Shown piece by piece: positions 1 to 9,901 of a stretch of DNA of 64,000 nucleotides (within the stretch, counting starts at the first letter, position 1; each line of letters begins with the position of its first letter). The notes beneath the pieces were generated by a model that worked only from the letters and a program-made list of their open reading frames with translations, was not told the origin of the DNA and ran no database searches. The stretch comes from Solimonas sp040066175 (GTDB taxonomy: Bacteria; Pseudomonadota; Gammaproteobacteria; Nevskiales; Nevskiaceae), in contig NZ_JBEAAM010000004.1 in NCBI RefSeq assembly GCF_040066175.1, positions 131,562 through 195,561 on the forward strand, read 5' to 3'. Both the position numbers and the translations under genes were made by a program.

Positions 1-441
1 CAATCGGCCCGGCACTATCTGGAGTTCCTGTATCGGCTGGCGGTGATGGGCGTGCTGGGACCGGCGAAGCTGGCGGAGATCAGCGCGATGCGCCAGTTCC
101 CCGAACCGCAGCACGAGCCGCTGCGCGCCAAGCTGATCGCGCGGGGTGCGCGCAATACGCGCGCGACCTATCTGGCCGCCCTGGCCTCGCTGGGCCGCTG
201 GTCGGTGATCGAGCGGCTGCACGAGCTGAAGATGCCGGTGCTGGTCGCGGCCTCGCAGCACGACTACTTCGGCCACGACGAAACGGTGAAGTTCGCGCAC
301 GCCTTGCCGCGCGGACGTCTGCATCTGTTCAAGGGTGCCCACCACGGCCTGCCGCTGGAGCAGCCGGATGCCTTCAACGCGGTGCTGGAGCGCTTCCTGC
401 GCGGTGCCGGTCCGGTCCCGCACCAGGACACGGTGGCATGA
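1..441 (+). CDS. alpha/beta hydrolase, C-terminal part (cut by window edge)
   Basis: The reading frame is open from the first base, so the gene starts upstream of the window and only its last 146 codons are visible. The fragment has the end of an alpha/beta hydrolase fold. A strand followed by a QHD turn (Asp of the catalytic triad, around base 260) precedes a GAHHGLPLEQPDAFN segment carrying the likely catalytic His, and a final helix follows. The nucleophile elbow is outside the window, so substrate class cannot be told. Its stop codon overlaps the murI start (ATGA), which suggests translational coupling. Hydrolase or acyltransferase activity is inferred from the fold only. Confidence 0.7.
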   Translation, partial: QSARHYLEFLYRLAVMGVLGPAKLAEISAMRQFPEPQHEPLRAKLIARGARNTRATYLAALASLGRWSVIERLHELKMPVLVAASQHDYFGHDETVKFAHALPRGRLHLFKGAHHGLPLEQPDAFNAVLERFLRGAGPVPHQDTVA

Positions 442-1199
442 GCGCCGCACCGATCGGCATCTTCGACTCCGGCGTCGGCGGCATCTCGGTGCTGCGCGAG
501 ATCCACCGTCTGCTGCCGGCCGAGGATGCGATCTATTACGCCGACAGCGGGCATTGCCCTTACGGCGGCAAGCCACGCCAGGAAATCGTTGCGCGGGCAT
601 CGACGATCACGGAGTTCCTGCTGGCACGCGGCGCCAAGCTGATCGTCGTGGCCTGCAATACCGCGACGATCGCGGCGGTGGAGCATCTGCGCGCGACCTA
701 TCCATCGCCGTTCGTCGGCATGGAGCCTGCGGTCAAGCCCGCAGCGGCACTGACCCGCAGCGGCGTCGTCGGTGTGCTGGCGACCGGCGCCGCGCTCGCG
801 GGCGAGAAGTTCCACCGGCTCGTCGCGCAGCACGCCGGCGGCGTGCGCGTCATCACGCAACCGTGCCCGGGACTGGTCGAGCAGGTCGAGGCCGGCGAGA
901 TCGACACGCCGCGCACGCTCGATCTGATCCGCCAGTACACCGCGCCGCTGGTCGCGGCCGGCGCCGACGTGCTGGTGCTGGGCTGTACGCACTATCCGTT
1001 CCTGCGGCCGCAGATCCAGGCCGTCGTCGGGCCGCAGGTGCGACTGCTGGATACGGGCGAGGCGGTCGCGCGGCAGGTGCGGCGGCTGCTCGAGCGCGAT
1101 GCCCTGCTGAATCCGCAGCAGCGTCAGGGACGCGTCGAATGGCATACCAGCGGCGACCCGGCGTTGTTCGAACGCCTGCACCGCAGGCTGATGCCCTGA
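438..1199 (+). CDS. murI: glutamate racemase
   Basis: Converts L-glutamate to D-glutamate for peptidoglycan synthesis in the cytoplasm. The 253-residue length is normal for the family. The N-terminal FDSGVGG motif carries the conserved Asp10. The two catalytic cysteines are Cys73 in ACNTAT and Cys183 in LGCTHYPFL, the family signatures. The ATG overlaps the stop of the upstream hydrolase by four bases, so the two are probably cotranscribed. It runs convergently into nadC, 12 bases away. Confidence 0.96.
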   Translation: MSAAPIGIFDSGVGGISVLREIHRLLPAEDAIYYADSGHCPYGGKPRQEIVARASTITEFLLARGAKLIVVACNTATIAAVEHLRATYPSPFVGMEPAVKPAAALTRSGVVGVLATGAALAGEKFHRLVAQHAGGVRVITQPCPGLVEQVEAGEIDTPRTLDLIRQYTAPLVAAGADVLVLGCTHYPFLRPQIQAVVGPQVRLLDTGEAVARQVRRLLERDALLNPQQRQGRVEWHTSGDPALFERLHRRLMP

Positions 1200-1215
1200 A
1201 GTGCGTGCGCTTCAG
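1196..1215. terminator. small hairpin spanning both stop codons of murI and nadC
   Basis: CTGAAG (1196-1201) pairs with CTTCAG (1210-1215) around an 8-base loop. The stem contains the murI TGA and, on the other strand, the nadC TGA. There is no T-tract, so it is at best a weak bidirectional terminator. Confidence 0.3.
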
Positions 1216-2075
1216 ATGAGGCGCATCGACAGGTCGATCGCGTGCAGGTGCTTGGTGATCGCGCCGACGGAAATGCGATCCACGCCGGTGTCGGCCAGCG
1301 CACGGATCGTCTGCAGCGTCACGCCGCCGGAGTACTCGAGCAGGGTGTGCCCGCCGCGCGCACGATGCGCACGCACCCGCTGCACCGCTTCACGCAGCTG
1401 ATCGTCTGCGAACTCGTCCACCAGCAGCAGATCGACATCGGCCTGCAGCGCCGCATCGACCTCGTCGAGCGTCTCCGCCTCGGTCATCAGTGGCACGCCG
1501 GCGCCGAGCGCGCGCGCCTGCGCGATCGCGGCGCGGATGCCGCCGGCCGCGGCGATGTGGTTCTCCTTGATCAGGATGCCGTCGTACAGTCCGATGCGGT
1601 GGTTCACGCCGCCGCCGCACAACACGGCGTACTTCTGTGCGTTGCGCAGCCCGGGCAGGGTCTTGCGCGTGTCAGCGACCTGGCAGCCGGTGCCGGCGAT
1701 GGCATCGGCGTAGCGACGCACCGCGGTGGCGGTGCCGGAGAGCGTCTGCAGGAAATTGAGGGCGGTGCGCTCGCCGGTCAGCAGGGCGCGTGCCGGACCT
1801 TCCAGCCTGAACACGCTCTGTCCGGCGGCGACCGTCGCGCCTTCCGTCACCTGCCAGTCCAGCGTCACCGCGGGGTCGAGCTGACGGAACACCTCGTCCA
1901 CCCAGGGCCGCCCGCAGACGACCGCCGCCTCACGGGCGATCACGCGCGCCTGCGCGCGCTGCGCCGCCGGTACGAGCAGCGCGGTGACGTCGCCACCGCC
2001 GATATCCTCGGCCAACGCGCGGCGCACGGTCTCGGCGATGTCGTTGACGTAGCTCGGCAGCGCGATCATCCGCAT
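1212..2075 (-). CDS. nadC: nicotinate-nucleotide pyrophosphorylase (quinolinate phosphoribosyltransferase)
   Basis: Makes nicotinate mononucleotide from quinolinate and PRPP in de novo NAD synthesis. The 287-residue protein has the family motifs TRKTLPGLR (PRPP/quinolinate binding) and KENH (catalytic Lys), plus a C-terminal TIM-like barrel ending in GVDRISVGAITKH. The frame is open further upstream, but the ATG at 2075 lies four bases after the argF stop. The alternative ATG at 2069 is equally compatible, so the start is set by context. It follows argF on the same strand as a two-gene unit. Its pathway partner nadA is 13 kb away in the cofactor cluster. Confidence 0.95.
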   Translation of the reverse strand: MRMIALPSYVNDIAETVRRALAEDIGGGDVTALLVPAAQRAQARVIAREAAVVCGRPWVDEVFRQLDPAVTLDWQVTEGATVAAGQSVFRLEGPARALLTGERTALNFLQTLSGTATAVRRYADAIAGTGCQVADTRKTLPGLRNAQKYAVLCGGGVNHRIGLYDGILIKENHIAAAGGIRAAIAQARALGAGVPLMTEAETLDEVDAALQADVDLLLVDEFADDQLREAVQRVRAHRARGGHTLLEYSGGVTLQTIRALADTGVDRISVGAITKHLHAIDLSMRLI

Positions 2076-2079
2076 GGCT

Positions 2080-2982
2080 TCAGTGGACGCCAAACAGGAA
2101 TTCCAGCAGCGCCATCTGCGCCCAGAGACGGTTCTCGGCTTCGTCCCATACGACGGATTGCGGTCCGTCGATGACGTCGGCCGAAACCTCTTCACCGCGG
2201 TGTGCCGGCAGGCAGTGCATGAAGACCGCATCCTTCTTCGCGCGCGCCATGAGCGCGCGATCGACCTGGTAGCCGGAGAAGGCAGCGAGCCGTTTCGCCG
2301 TTTCCGCCTCCTGCCCCATGCTGGTCCAGGTGTCGGTCACCACCAGATCGGCGCCGTCCGCGGCCGCGCCGGCATGGTCCACGAGCACGGCGTGCCCGCC
2401 GGCGGCAGCGACGATCGCCGCGTCCGGCTCGTAACCGCGAGGCGCCGCGATGCGCAGCGTGAAGCCGAACAGGCGTGCTGCTTCGATCCACGAATGGCAG
2501 ACATTGTTGCCGTCGCCGATCCAGGCCGCGACCTTGCCAGCCGGATCGCCGCGGTGTTCGAACCAGCACTGCATGTCGGCGAGCAACTGGCACGGGTGAT
2601 GCGAGTCCGACAGGCCATTGACCACGGGCACGCGCGAATGGGTGGCCAGTTCCTGCTGGTCGGCCTGCGAATCGTTGCGGATCATGATCGCGTCGCACAT
2701 GCGCGACAGCACCTTCGCCGTGTCCGCGATCGGCTCGTCGCGGCCGAGCTGGGTGGTGCCGGCGTGCAGGAACAGCGCATGTCCGCCGAACCTGGCCATG
2801 CCGGCCTCGAAGCTGACGCGCGTGCGCGTCGAATTCTTGGTGAAGATCATCGCCAGCGTCTTGCCGACGAAGGGCCGAAAGGCGGGGTCCGGGCGGGCGC
2901 GCAGCGCCATCGCACGCGCGATCACCTGCCGGGCTTCGGCCGGCGAAAGGTCCGAAAGACGAAGGAAATGCCGGACTGCCAT
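2080..2982 (-). CDS. argF: ornithine carbamoyltransferase
   Basis: Transfers carbamoyl from carbamoyl phosphate to ornithine, giving citrulline in arginine synthesis. The protein has 300 residues, typical length. The carbamoyl-phosphate motif STRTR is at residues 51-55, HPCQ at 129-132, and the ornithine-loop HCLPAHRGEE at 256-265, with catalytic Cys257. The chosen ATG gives MAVRHFLRL, a normal family N terminus; the longer open frame upstream runs antisense through sodB and is not expected to be translated. nadC follows after four bases. The sodB terminator lies upstream, so argF needs its own promoter or readthrough. Confidence 0.95.
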   Translation of the reverse strand: MAVRHFLRLSDLSPAEARQVIARAMALRARPDPAFRPFVGKTLAMIFTKNSTRTRVSFEAGMARFGGHALFLHAGTTQLGRDEPIADTAKVLSRMCDAIMIRNDSQADQQELATHSRVPVVNGLSDSHHPCQLLADMQCWFEHRGDPAGKVAAWIGDGNNVCHSWIEAARLFGFTLRIAAPRGYEPDAAIVAAAGGHAVLVDHAGAAADGADLVVTDTWTSMGQEAETAKRLAAFSGYQVDRALMARAKKDAVFMHCLPAHRGEEVSADVIDGPQSVVWDEAENRLWAQMALLEFLFGVH

Positions 2983-2999
2983 CACTGATGCTCCAAACG

Positions 3000-3025
3000 A
3001 AAAGGGCCGCGCACTCGCGCGGCCC
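3000..3025 (-). terminator. Rho-independent terminator of sodB
   Basis: On the minus strand a perfect 9-bp stem GGGCCGCGC/GCGCGGCCC (3004-3025) with an ACTC/GAGT loop is followed by TTTTCG. It lies 35 bases after the sodB stop. Confidence 0.85.
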
Positions 3026-3059
3026 GGATGAACTCCGGTCGTCGGCAACCGGGTCGGAC

Positions 3060-3635
3060 TCAGGCGAGATTCTTCTCCACGAAGTCCCAGTTGACCAGCG
3101 CCCAGAAGTGCTCCAGGTACGTCGGGCGCGCATTGCGGTAGTCGATGTAGTAGGCGTGCTCCCAGACGTCGCAGGTCAGCAACGGCTTCTTGCCTTCGGT
3201 CAGCGGCGTCGCGGCGTTGGCAGTGTTGACGATCGCCAGGCTGCCGTCGGCGTTCTTCACCAGCCAGGTCCAGCCGGAGCCGAAGTTGCCGAGCGCGGAT
3301 TCGGTGAACTGCTTCTTGAAGTCCTCGACGCCGCCGAAGGCCTTGACGAGCGCGTCGGTGAGCTTCTTGCCGGGGCCGGTCTGCTTGGGCGTCAGGCAGT
3401 TCCAGAAGAACGTGTGGTTCCACACCTGGGCCGCGTTGTTGAAGATCTTGCCGGAGGATTTCTTGACGATGTCCTCGAGCGCCATGTTCTCGAACTCCGT
3501 GCCGGCGATCAGCTTGTTGCCGTTGTCCACGTAGGCTTTGTGGTGCTTGCCGTAGTGGTAGTCCAGCGTCTCCGCCGACATGTGCGGCGCCAGCGCGTCG
3601 CGTGCGTAGGGGAGTTCGGGGAGGGTCATGGCCAT
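3060..3635 (-). CDS. sodB: superoxide dismutase, iron type
   Basis: Cytoplasmic superoxide dismutase. The 191 residues align almost end to end with enterobacterial SodB. Metal ligands are His27, His74, Asp156 and His160. Gln70 in NNAAQVWNHTFFW is the outer-sphere Gln position typical of the Fe form, and the DVWEHAYYIDYRNARP signature is intact. The ATG at 3635 is preceded by GAGGA nine bases upstream; ATG 3629 is an alternative start two codons in. It has its own promoter and terminator, so it is a monocistronic unit. Confidence 0.96.
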   Translation of the reverse strand: MAMTLPELPYARDALAPHMSAETLDYHYGKHHKAYVDNGNKLIAGTEFENMALEDIVKKSSGKIFNNAAQVWNHTFFWNCLTPKQTGPGKKLTDALVKAFGGVEDFKKQFTESALGNFGSGWTWLVKNADGSLAIVNTANAATPLTEGKKPLLTCDVWEHAYYIDYRNARPTYLEHFWALVNWDFVEKNLA

Positions 3636-3691
3636 GATGGTGTCCTCGGTCTGGCTCTGGCTGTGGAGTACAAGGGGGCAAAAGGGCCAAC

Positions 3692-3720
3692 AAAATAGGC
3701 GACGGGACCGTCAAATTCAA
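3692..3720 (-). promoter_or_regulatory. candidate sigma-70 promoter of sodB
   Basis: Read on the minus strand: TTGAAT (-35, 3715-3720), 17 bases, TATTTT (-10, 3692-3697). This would give a leader of about 50 bases. Each hexamer matches consensus at 4 of 6 positions. Confidence 0.5.
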
Positions 3721-3805
3721 TACTTGAAAGCCGCGCATCCGCCCCGATCATCGCATTGTGGCTGCCGATGGCCAGAGCGCTTCACCGGGTGTTCACATGC
3801 GCGCG

Positions 3806-3811
3806 TATAAT
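3806..3811 (+). promoter_or_regulatory. consensus -10 element upstream of grxD
   Basis: A perfect TATAAT in an otherwise GC-rich context lies 35 bases before the grxD start. A good -35 at 17 bases is not visible; TTCACC at 3781-3786 would have a 19-base spacer. Confidence 0.5.
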
Positions 3812-3846
3812 CCGCGGCCGTTATCACTCCCTTGACGGAGACCTCG

Positions 3847-4176
3847 ATGGACGCACTCGAGCGTATCAAGAAGCAAGTCACTGAAAACCCGATCATTATC
3901 TACATGAAGGGTACGCCGGACTTTCCCCAGTGCGGCTTCTCCGCGCGGGCGGTCCAGGCGATCAAGTCCTGCGGCGTGCCGTTTGCCTACGTCAACATCT
4001 ACGAGGACGAGGAGATCTACCGCGCGCTGCCCAAGTTCGCCAACTGGCCGACCTTCCCGCAGCTGTACGTGAAGGGCGAGCTGATCGGCGGCTGCGACAT
4101 CACGCTGGATCTCCACCAGTCCGGCGAGCTGGAGAAGATGCTCAAGGAAGCGGTCGGCGAGAAGAAAGCCGCGTAG
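3847..4176 (+). CDS. grxD: monothiol glutaredoxin, CGFS type
   Basis: Carries [2Fe-2S] clusters together with glutathione and passes them to apo-proteins. The 109-residue protein has the active-site CGFS at residues 29-32 and the family's WPTFPQLYVKGELIGGCDI block for glutathione binding. The frame opens earlier at a TTG, but the ATG at 3847 has GGAG at the right spacing and yields the normal length. It is flanked by its own -10 element and a hairpin terminator, so it appears monocistronic. Confidence 0.95.
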   Translation: MDALERIKKQVTENPIIIYMKGTPDFPQCGFSARAVQAIKSCGVPFAYVNIYEDEEIYRALPKFANWPTFPQLYVKGELIGGCDITLDLHQSGELEKMLKEAVGEKKAA

Positions 4177-4194
4177 CGTACGTCTGCACAAACC

Positions 4195-4218
4195 GGGGCC
4201 ATCCAGGGCCCCGCCTTT
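4195..4218 (+). terminator. terminator-like hairpin after grxD
   Basis: GGGGCC (4195-4200) pairs with GGCCCC (4207-4212) over a 6-base loop and is followed by a short pyrimidine tail, GCCTTTC. The gene on the other strand ends just beyond, so it may act in both directions. Confidence 0.55.
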
Positions 4219-4228
4219 CGATACCAGC

Positions 4229-4774
4229 TCAAACCGGATAGAGCAAACCCGCGGCGATCTCCTTGCGGCGCTGAGTGCCGCACAACGCTTCGACGAGCTG
4301 CAGCGCGAAGGCCATGGCCGTCGCCGGGCCCTGACTGGTGATGCAGTGGCCATCGACGACGACCGGTCGATCGACGTAGTGCAGCAGCTCGGTGCGAAAC
4401 GCGGGGTAGCAGGTCGCCTGCTTGCCGTCGAGCAGGCCGTGCGGCGACAGTGCCAGTGCCGGCGCCGCGCAGATCGCGCCGTACCAGCGATGGTTGAGCC
4501 GCTGGGTGCGCAGCTTGTCCATCAGCGGTGCGCATTGCGCGAGTGCGCGTGCGCCGTTTTCGCCGCCGGGCAGTGCGATCAGGTCGAAGTCCTGGTCGGC
4601 GACGTCCCCGAACAGTGCGTCGGCTTCGAGCGTGATGCCGCGCGTGCCCTCGACGCCGCGGTCCGCGCCGATGCTGGCGACGGTGACCTCGACGCCGGCG
4701 CGCCGCAGCACGTTCACCATCGTCACCGTTTCCAGCGATTCGGAACCCGGTGCGATCGGGATCAGGGCTTTCAT
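4229..4774 (-). CDS. DJ-1/PfpI family protein, YajL-like
   Basis: A 181-residue DJ-1 superfamily protein of the YajL/ThiJ size class. The nucleophile-elbow Cys102 sits in AICAAPALAL and the conserved acidic partner Glu15 in GSESLE. The LPGG turn and a late GPATAMAFAL helix complete the fold. Relatives are described as chaperones or deglycases protecting against oxidative or glycation stress; which activity applies here cannot be read from sequence. It is convergent with grxD, another redox gene. Confidence 0.85.
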   Translation of the reverse strand: MKALIPIAPGSESLETVTMVNVLRRAGVEVTVASIGADRGVEGTRGITLEADALFGDVADQDFDLIALPGGENGARALAQCAPLMDKLRTQRLNHRWYGAICAAPALALSPHGLLDGKQATCYPAFRTELLHYVDRPVVVDGHCITSQGPATAMAFALQLVEALCGTQRRKEIAAGLLYPV

Positions 4775-4837
4775 GGATGCGCTCCTCGGGACTCGGCCCG
4801 CACGTTAGCGGTTTGCGGCGGCTTGGGCAAAGCAGCG

Positions 4838-4843
4838 TAGAAT
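4838..4843 (+). promoter_or_regulatory. candidate -10 element for icd
   Basis: TAGAAT lies 50 bases before the icd ATG in the divergent gap. No clear -35 is seen; TTGCGG at 4813-4818 has a 19-base spacer. Confidence 0.35.
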
Positions 4844-4893
4844 CAGCGCCTCACAGACTGCACGACAGCACAAGAAATTCGGAGACTCGAAAC

Positions 4894-6660
<1,767 letters not shown>

Positions 6661-6714
6661 CGCGGCCGCGCCGAACGTGCCGCCCGCGACGCACGGACCG
6701 GGTGGCGCTGCGGT

Positions 6715-8037
6715 TCAGGCGAGGATGCAGCGATTGCGGCCTTGGTGCTTGGCCTGGTAGAGCGCGCGGTCGGCGCGCTCGAACAGGCTTTCCGGGGTGT
6801 CGCCGGCAACGAGTTCGGCCAGGCCGCAGGACACGGTGACCGAGATGCGCTCGCCGCGCGCCGCGAAGCCGGCGCCTTCCACGGTCCTGCGCAGTTGGTC
6901 GGCACGTGCGAGTGCCTCATGCCGGCCGGTGCCGGTCAGCAGCATCACGAATTCCTCGCCGCCGATGCGGGCGACGAAATCGCTCGAACGGACGTTGCGC
7001 AGCAGTAGCTGCGCAACCACCCGCAGCAGCTTGTCGCCGGCCGGGTGGCCGTAGCGGTCGTTGATCCGCTTGAAGTGGTCGATGTCCCAGACGGCGAGCA
7101 GCACCGGCGTCCCGGCGCCGGCATCGGCGAACACCTGCTGGATGCGGTGCTCGTAGGCGAGGCGGTTGGGCGCGCCGGTGAGCGCGTCGGTCAGCGCGAG
7201 CTTCTGGCCCTCCTCGGCAGACTGCCTGAGCGCCTGCGCACCTCGTTCGAGCTCCTCGATACGGCTGCGCATGCGGCTGGCATCGGCTTCGTGCTGCTGG
7301 CGCCGCTGTGCCTCGCGCTCCTGGTAGCTTCGCAGGTGTTCGCCGATCAGCTCCAGCCGCCGGCGGACCTGGTCCTGCAGCGATGACAGCGAGACCGCGG
7401 CGCGCACGCTGTCGTCGATCGCCTGCATCTCGCCGCGCAGGTCCGAATCGAGCCGCTGCCCGCTGGCGGCCGCAGCCTGGCGGTTCTGCGATTCGCGTTG
7501 CAGATAGCCGGCCATCTCGTCGAGACGCGCCGTGACCTGTTCGAGCAGTCGCTCGGCGGCGACTTTCTCGTTGCGCAGCGCGGCCCGATCGAGCGCGATC
7601 AGTTCGGCGAACTCTTCGGCGGCACCGGAGGCGTCACCGCGCGCGAGCCGCTCGCGCAGGCTCTGCGCGCGCGGCTGCTGCGCGGGAGAGAAGACCACCA
7701 GCTCGAGGACCTCCGCGGGCAGCGCCGCCGGTCCGATCGGCGCGGGAGTCGAGGATCTGGCCACTCCGCGATCGGGCAGCAGGGCCACGGCGCGCGAAAC
7801 GGACTCGGCGAGCGGCCCGAGCTGCTCGAAGCTGTGCGGTCGGGACAGCGCCGCAGTCAGGCGCTCCAGCTCGCCGTCGAGCCGGCCGTCGAGTCCGCGC
7901 GCGGCGGCGCAGAGCCGGCCGATGAGGCGCCGCTGCAAGGCATCCATCGACACCCAGCGCTGCCGGTCCGCCTCGTGCTCCTGCGTGGCGTTGCGGTACT
8001 TGAGCTGCCAGGAGTTGTCGTTGTCCGAGGCGGCCAT
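6715..8037 (-). CDS. diguanylate cyclase (GGDEF domain) with coiled-coil N terminus
   Basis: Makes cyclic di-GMP from two GTP. The C-terminal domain (about residues 275-440) has the active-site GGEEF and an RxxD inhibitory site five residues before it, so product inhibition is expected. The N-terminal 270 residues have no membrane segments. They are rich in Arg, Glu, Ala and Gln and predicted helical, with a long coiled coil just before the catalytic domain that could dimerise it; the sensory input is unknown. The ATG at 8037 gives 440 residues. The longer open frame upstream looks untranslated, and no strong ribosome site is seen. It is convergent with icd. Confidence 0.9.
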   Translation of the reverse strand: MAASDNDNSWQLKYRNATQEHEADRQRWVSMDALQRRLIGRLCAAARGLDGRLDGELERLTAALSRPHSFEQLGPLAESVSRAVALLPDRGVARSSTPAPIGPAALPAEVLELVVFSPAQQPRAQSLRERLARGDASGAAEEFAELIALDRAALRNEKVAAERLLEQVTARLDEMAGYLQRESQNRQAAAASGQRLDSDLRGEMQAIDDSVRAAVSLSSLQDQVRRRLELIGEHLRSYQEREAQRRQQHEADASRMRSRIEELERGAQALRQSAEEGQKLALTDALTGAPNRLAYEHRIQQVFADAGAGTPVLLAVWDIDHFKRINDRYGHPAGDKLLRVVAQLLLRNVRSSDFVARIGGEEFVMLLTGTGRHEALARADQLRRTVEGAGFAARGERISVTVSCGLAELVAGDTPESLFERADRALYQAKHQGRNRCILA

Positions 8038-8187
8038 CGTGGGAATCGGTCTTGATCGTCGCAGTATCGCCGATACGGCCGGGCACCGGACGCCGGTCCG
8101 ACAAAAGGCCAGTGACCGCCTCATGCGCGGCCCGTGCCGGAACCGCACGGACATCCGTCGCGTGGCGTCCGTCTATCATGCGCGGGC

Positions 8188-8952
8188 ATGGACATCGGAC
8201 TGTTGATCATCGGCGACGAGATCCTGTCGGGCAAACGACAGGACCGGCACTTCGCACGCGTCATCGAGATCCTGCGCACGCGCGGCCTGGAACTGGCCTG
8301 GGCGCAGGTCCGCGGTGACGACGAGATCGACATCGCCGACGCGCTGATCTGGGCGCGCACGCGCGGCGATCTGGTGCTGTCCTGCGGCGGCATCGGCGCG
8401 ACGCCGGACGATCGCACCCGCCAGGCGGCGGCGCGCGCTTTCGGCGTCCCGGTCGAACGGCATGCCGGCGCCGAGGCACTGATCGTCCGCCAGTACGGCG
8501 ACGCGGCCCATCCGCACCGTGTGCTGATGGCGGATTTCCCGCGCGGCGCCGGTCTGATCCCGAACCCGGTGAACCAGGTTGCCGGCTTCTTCGTCGAGGA
8601 CTGCAATTTCGTGCCCGGTTTCCCGGAGATGGCCTGGCCGATGCTCGAATGGGTGCTCGATGCCCGCTATCCGCATCTGCAGCGGCGGAGCGCAACGGCC
8701 GAATACCGGCTGCGCGCGGTCGGCACCAGCGGCGAGGGTGATCTGTTGCCGCTGATGGAAGACACGCTCGCGCGCTTCCCGTCGATCAGGCTGTCGAGCC
8801 TGCCGTTCCGTGGCGACGCGACGCGGCCACGGCACATCGAATTCGGCTTCAAGGGCGAGCCGGCGGCTGCGGCCGCGGCGTACCGCCACTTCGCGGCACG
8901 GCTGGCCGCCGAATTTCCGGTCGAGATCGAGACACTCGACGCGCCGGCGTGA
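8188..8952 (+). CDS. MoCF-domain protein, CinA N-terminal type
   Basis: A 254-residue protein with the molybdopterin-binding-like (MoaB/MogA) fold found at the N terminus of CinA: GLLIIGDEILSGKRQDRH, then SCGGIGATPDD and a VPGFPEMAWPM block. The C-terminal nicotinamide-nucleotide amidohydrolase domain of full CinA is absent. Stand-alone members are annotated as competence/damage-inducible protein A or molybdopterin-binding proteins, and their reaction is not settled. A TATCAT hexamer at 8174-8179 lies so close to the ATG that the message could be nearly leaderless. It is convergent with the EamA gene, five bases apart. Confidence 0.82.
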   Translation: MDIGLLIIGDEILSGKRQDRHFARVIEILRTRGLELAWAQVRGDDEIDIADALIWARTRGDLVLSCGGIGATPDDRTRQAAARAFGVPVERHAGAEALIVRQYGDAAHPHRVLMADFPRGAGLIPNPVNQVAGFFVEDCNFVPGFPEMAWPMLEWVLDARYPHLQRRSATAEYRLRAVGTSGEGDLLPLMEDTLARFPSIRLSSLPFRGDATRPRHIEFGFKGEPAAAAAAYRHFAARLAAEFPVEIETLDAPA

Positions 8953-8957
8953 ACGCG

Positions 8958-9824
8958 TCAGCCGGCGGTGCGCGCGACCTGGCCCCGTATCGACACGAGC
9001 ACGCAGGTCGCGGCGACGAGCAGCGCGCCGAGCGCGGACCAGGCATCGATGCGCTCGTCCCAGAACAACCAGCCGAGACCGGCGGAGATGATCACCGCCG
9101 CATAGGTGAACGGGCTGATCAAGGCGGCCGGCGCACAGCCGTAGGCCCGCGTCAGGTGGATCTGGCCCACCGTCGCCAGCAGGCCGGCGCCGAGCAGCCA
9201 GGCCAGCGTCGTCGGCGCGGGAACCGTCCAGGCCCACAGCAGTGGGACGCTGGCGATCGCCGTCCCCAGCAGCGCGAAGTAGAACACGATGCGTGCCGGG
9301 GGCTCGGTGTCGGAGATGCGGCGGATGCTGACCATCGCACAGCCGGCGAGGATGCCCGAGGCGGTGCCGACCAGTCCTGCGGTGGTGTCGATGGGATGCA
9401 GGCCGGGTTTGACGATCAGCGCGATGCCGACCAGCCCCAGCAGCGCGGCCGGAAACGCCACCGCGGCCGGCCTTTCGCCGATCCAGGCCCAGGCGATGAA
9501 CGGAATCCACAGCGGGGTGGAATAGGTGAGCAGGATCGCCTCGGCCAGCGGCAGGTGGGCGATGGCGTAGAAAAAGGTGTACATGGCCAGGATGCCGAAG
9601 CCGGCGCGCCACAGGTGCCCGCCCAGGCGCGCGGTGCGGATGCCGACGCCCCCCTTGCGCAGCAGCCACGGCAACAGGATGGCGAGGCTGACCAGGCAGC
9701 GGATGAAGACGACGACCTCGTTGGGGGCCGAGCGCGCTGCGAACTTGATGCACACGCCCATCACCGAGAAGGCGGTGGCGGCGATCAGGGCATGCAGCGC
9801 GCCGCGGCGCAGGTCGTCGTGCAT
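8958..9824 (-). CDS. EamA/DMT family transporter
   Basis: An inner-membrane protein of 288 residues with about ten hydrophobic helices arranged as two EamA repeats; the second repeat begins near TTAGLVGTASGILAGCAM. The PLAEAILLTYSTPLWIPFIAWAWIGER stretch is typical of the RhaT/YdcZ-like DMT exporters. Substrates of this superfamily range from amino acids to purines and cannot be assigned here. The ATG at 9824 starts just before the first predicted helix; the frame is open farther upstream, antisense to the response regulator gene, and was not used. Confidence 0.85.
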   Translation of the reverse strand: MHDDLRRGALHALIAATAFSVMGVCIKFAARSAPNEVVVFIRCLVSLAILLPWLLRKGGVGIRTARLGGHLWRAGFGILAMYTFFYAIAHLPLAEAILLTYSTPLWIPFIAWAWIGERPAAVAFPAALLGLVGIALIVKPGLHPIDTTAGLVGTASGILAGCAMVSIRRISDTEPPARIVFYFALLGTAIASVPLLWAWTVPAPTTLAWLLGAGLLATVGQIHLTRAYGCAPAALISPFTYAAVIISAGLGWLFWDERIDAWSALGALLVAATCVLVSIRGQVARTAG

Positions 9825-9901
9825 GGTCGTCGAGTGGCGGCGCGGGATTTTTTGCGGCGGGCATTGTAGCCTCGCGGCGGATATCGGTCCGGAGAACGTG
9901 A

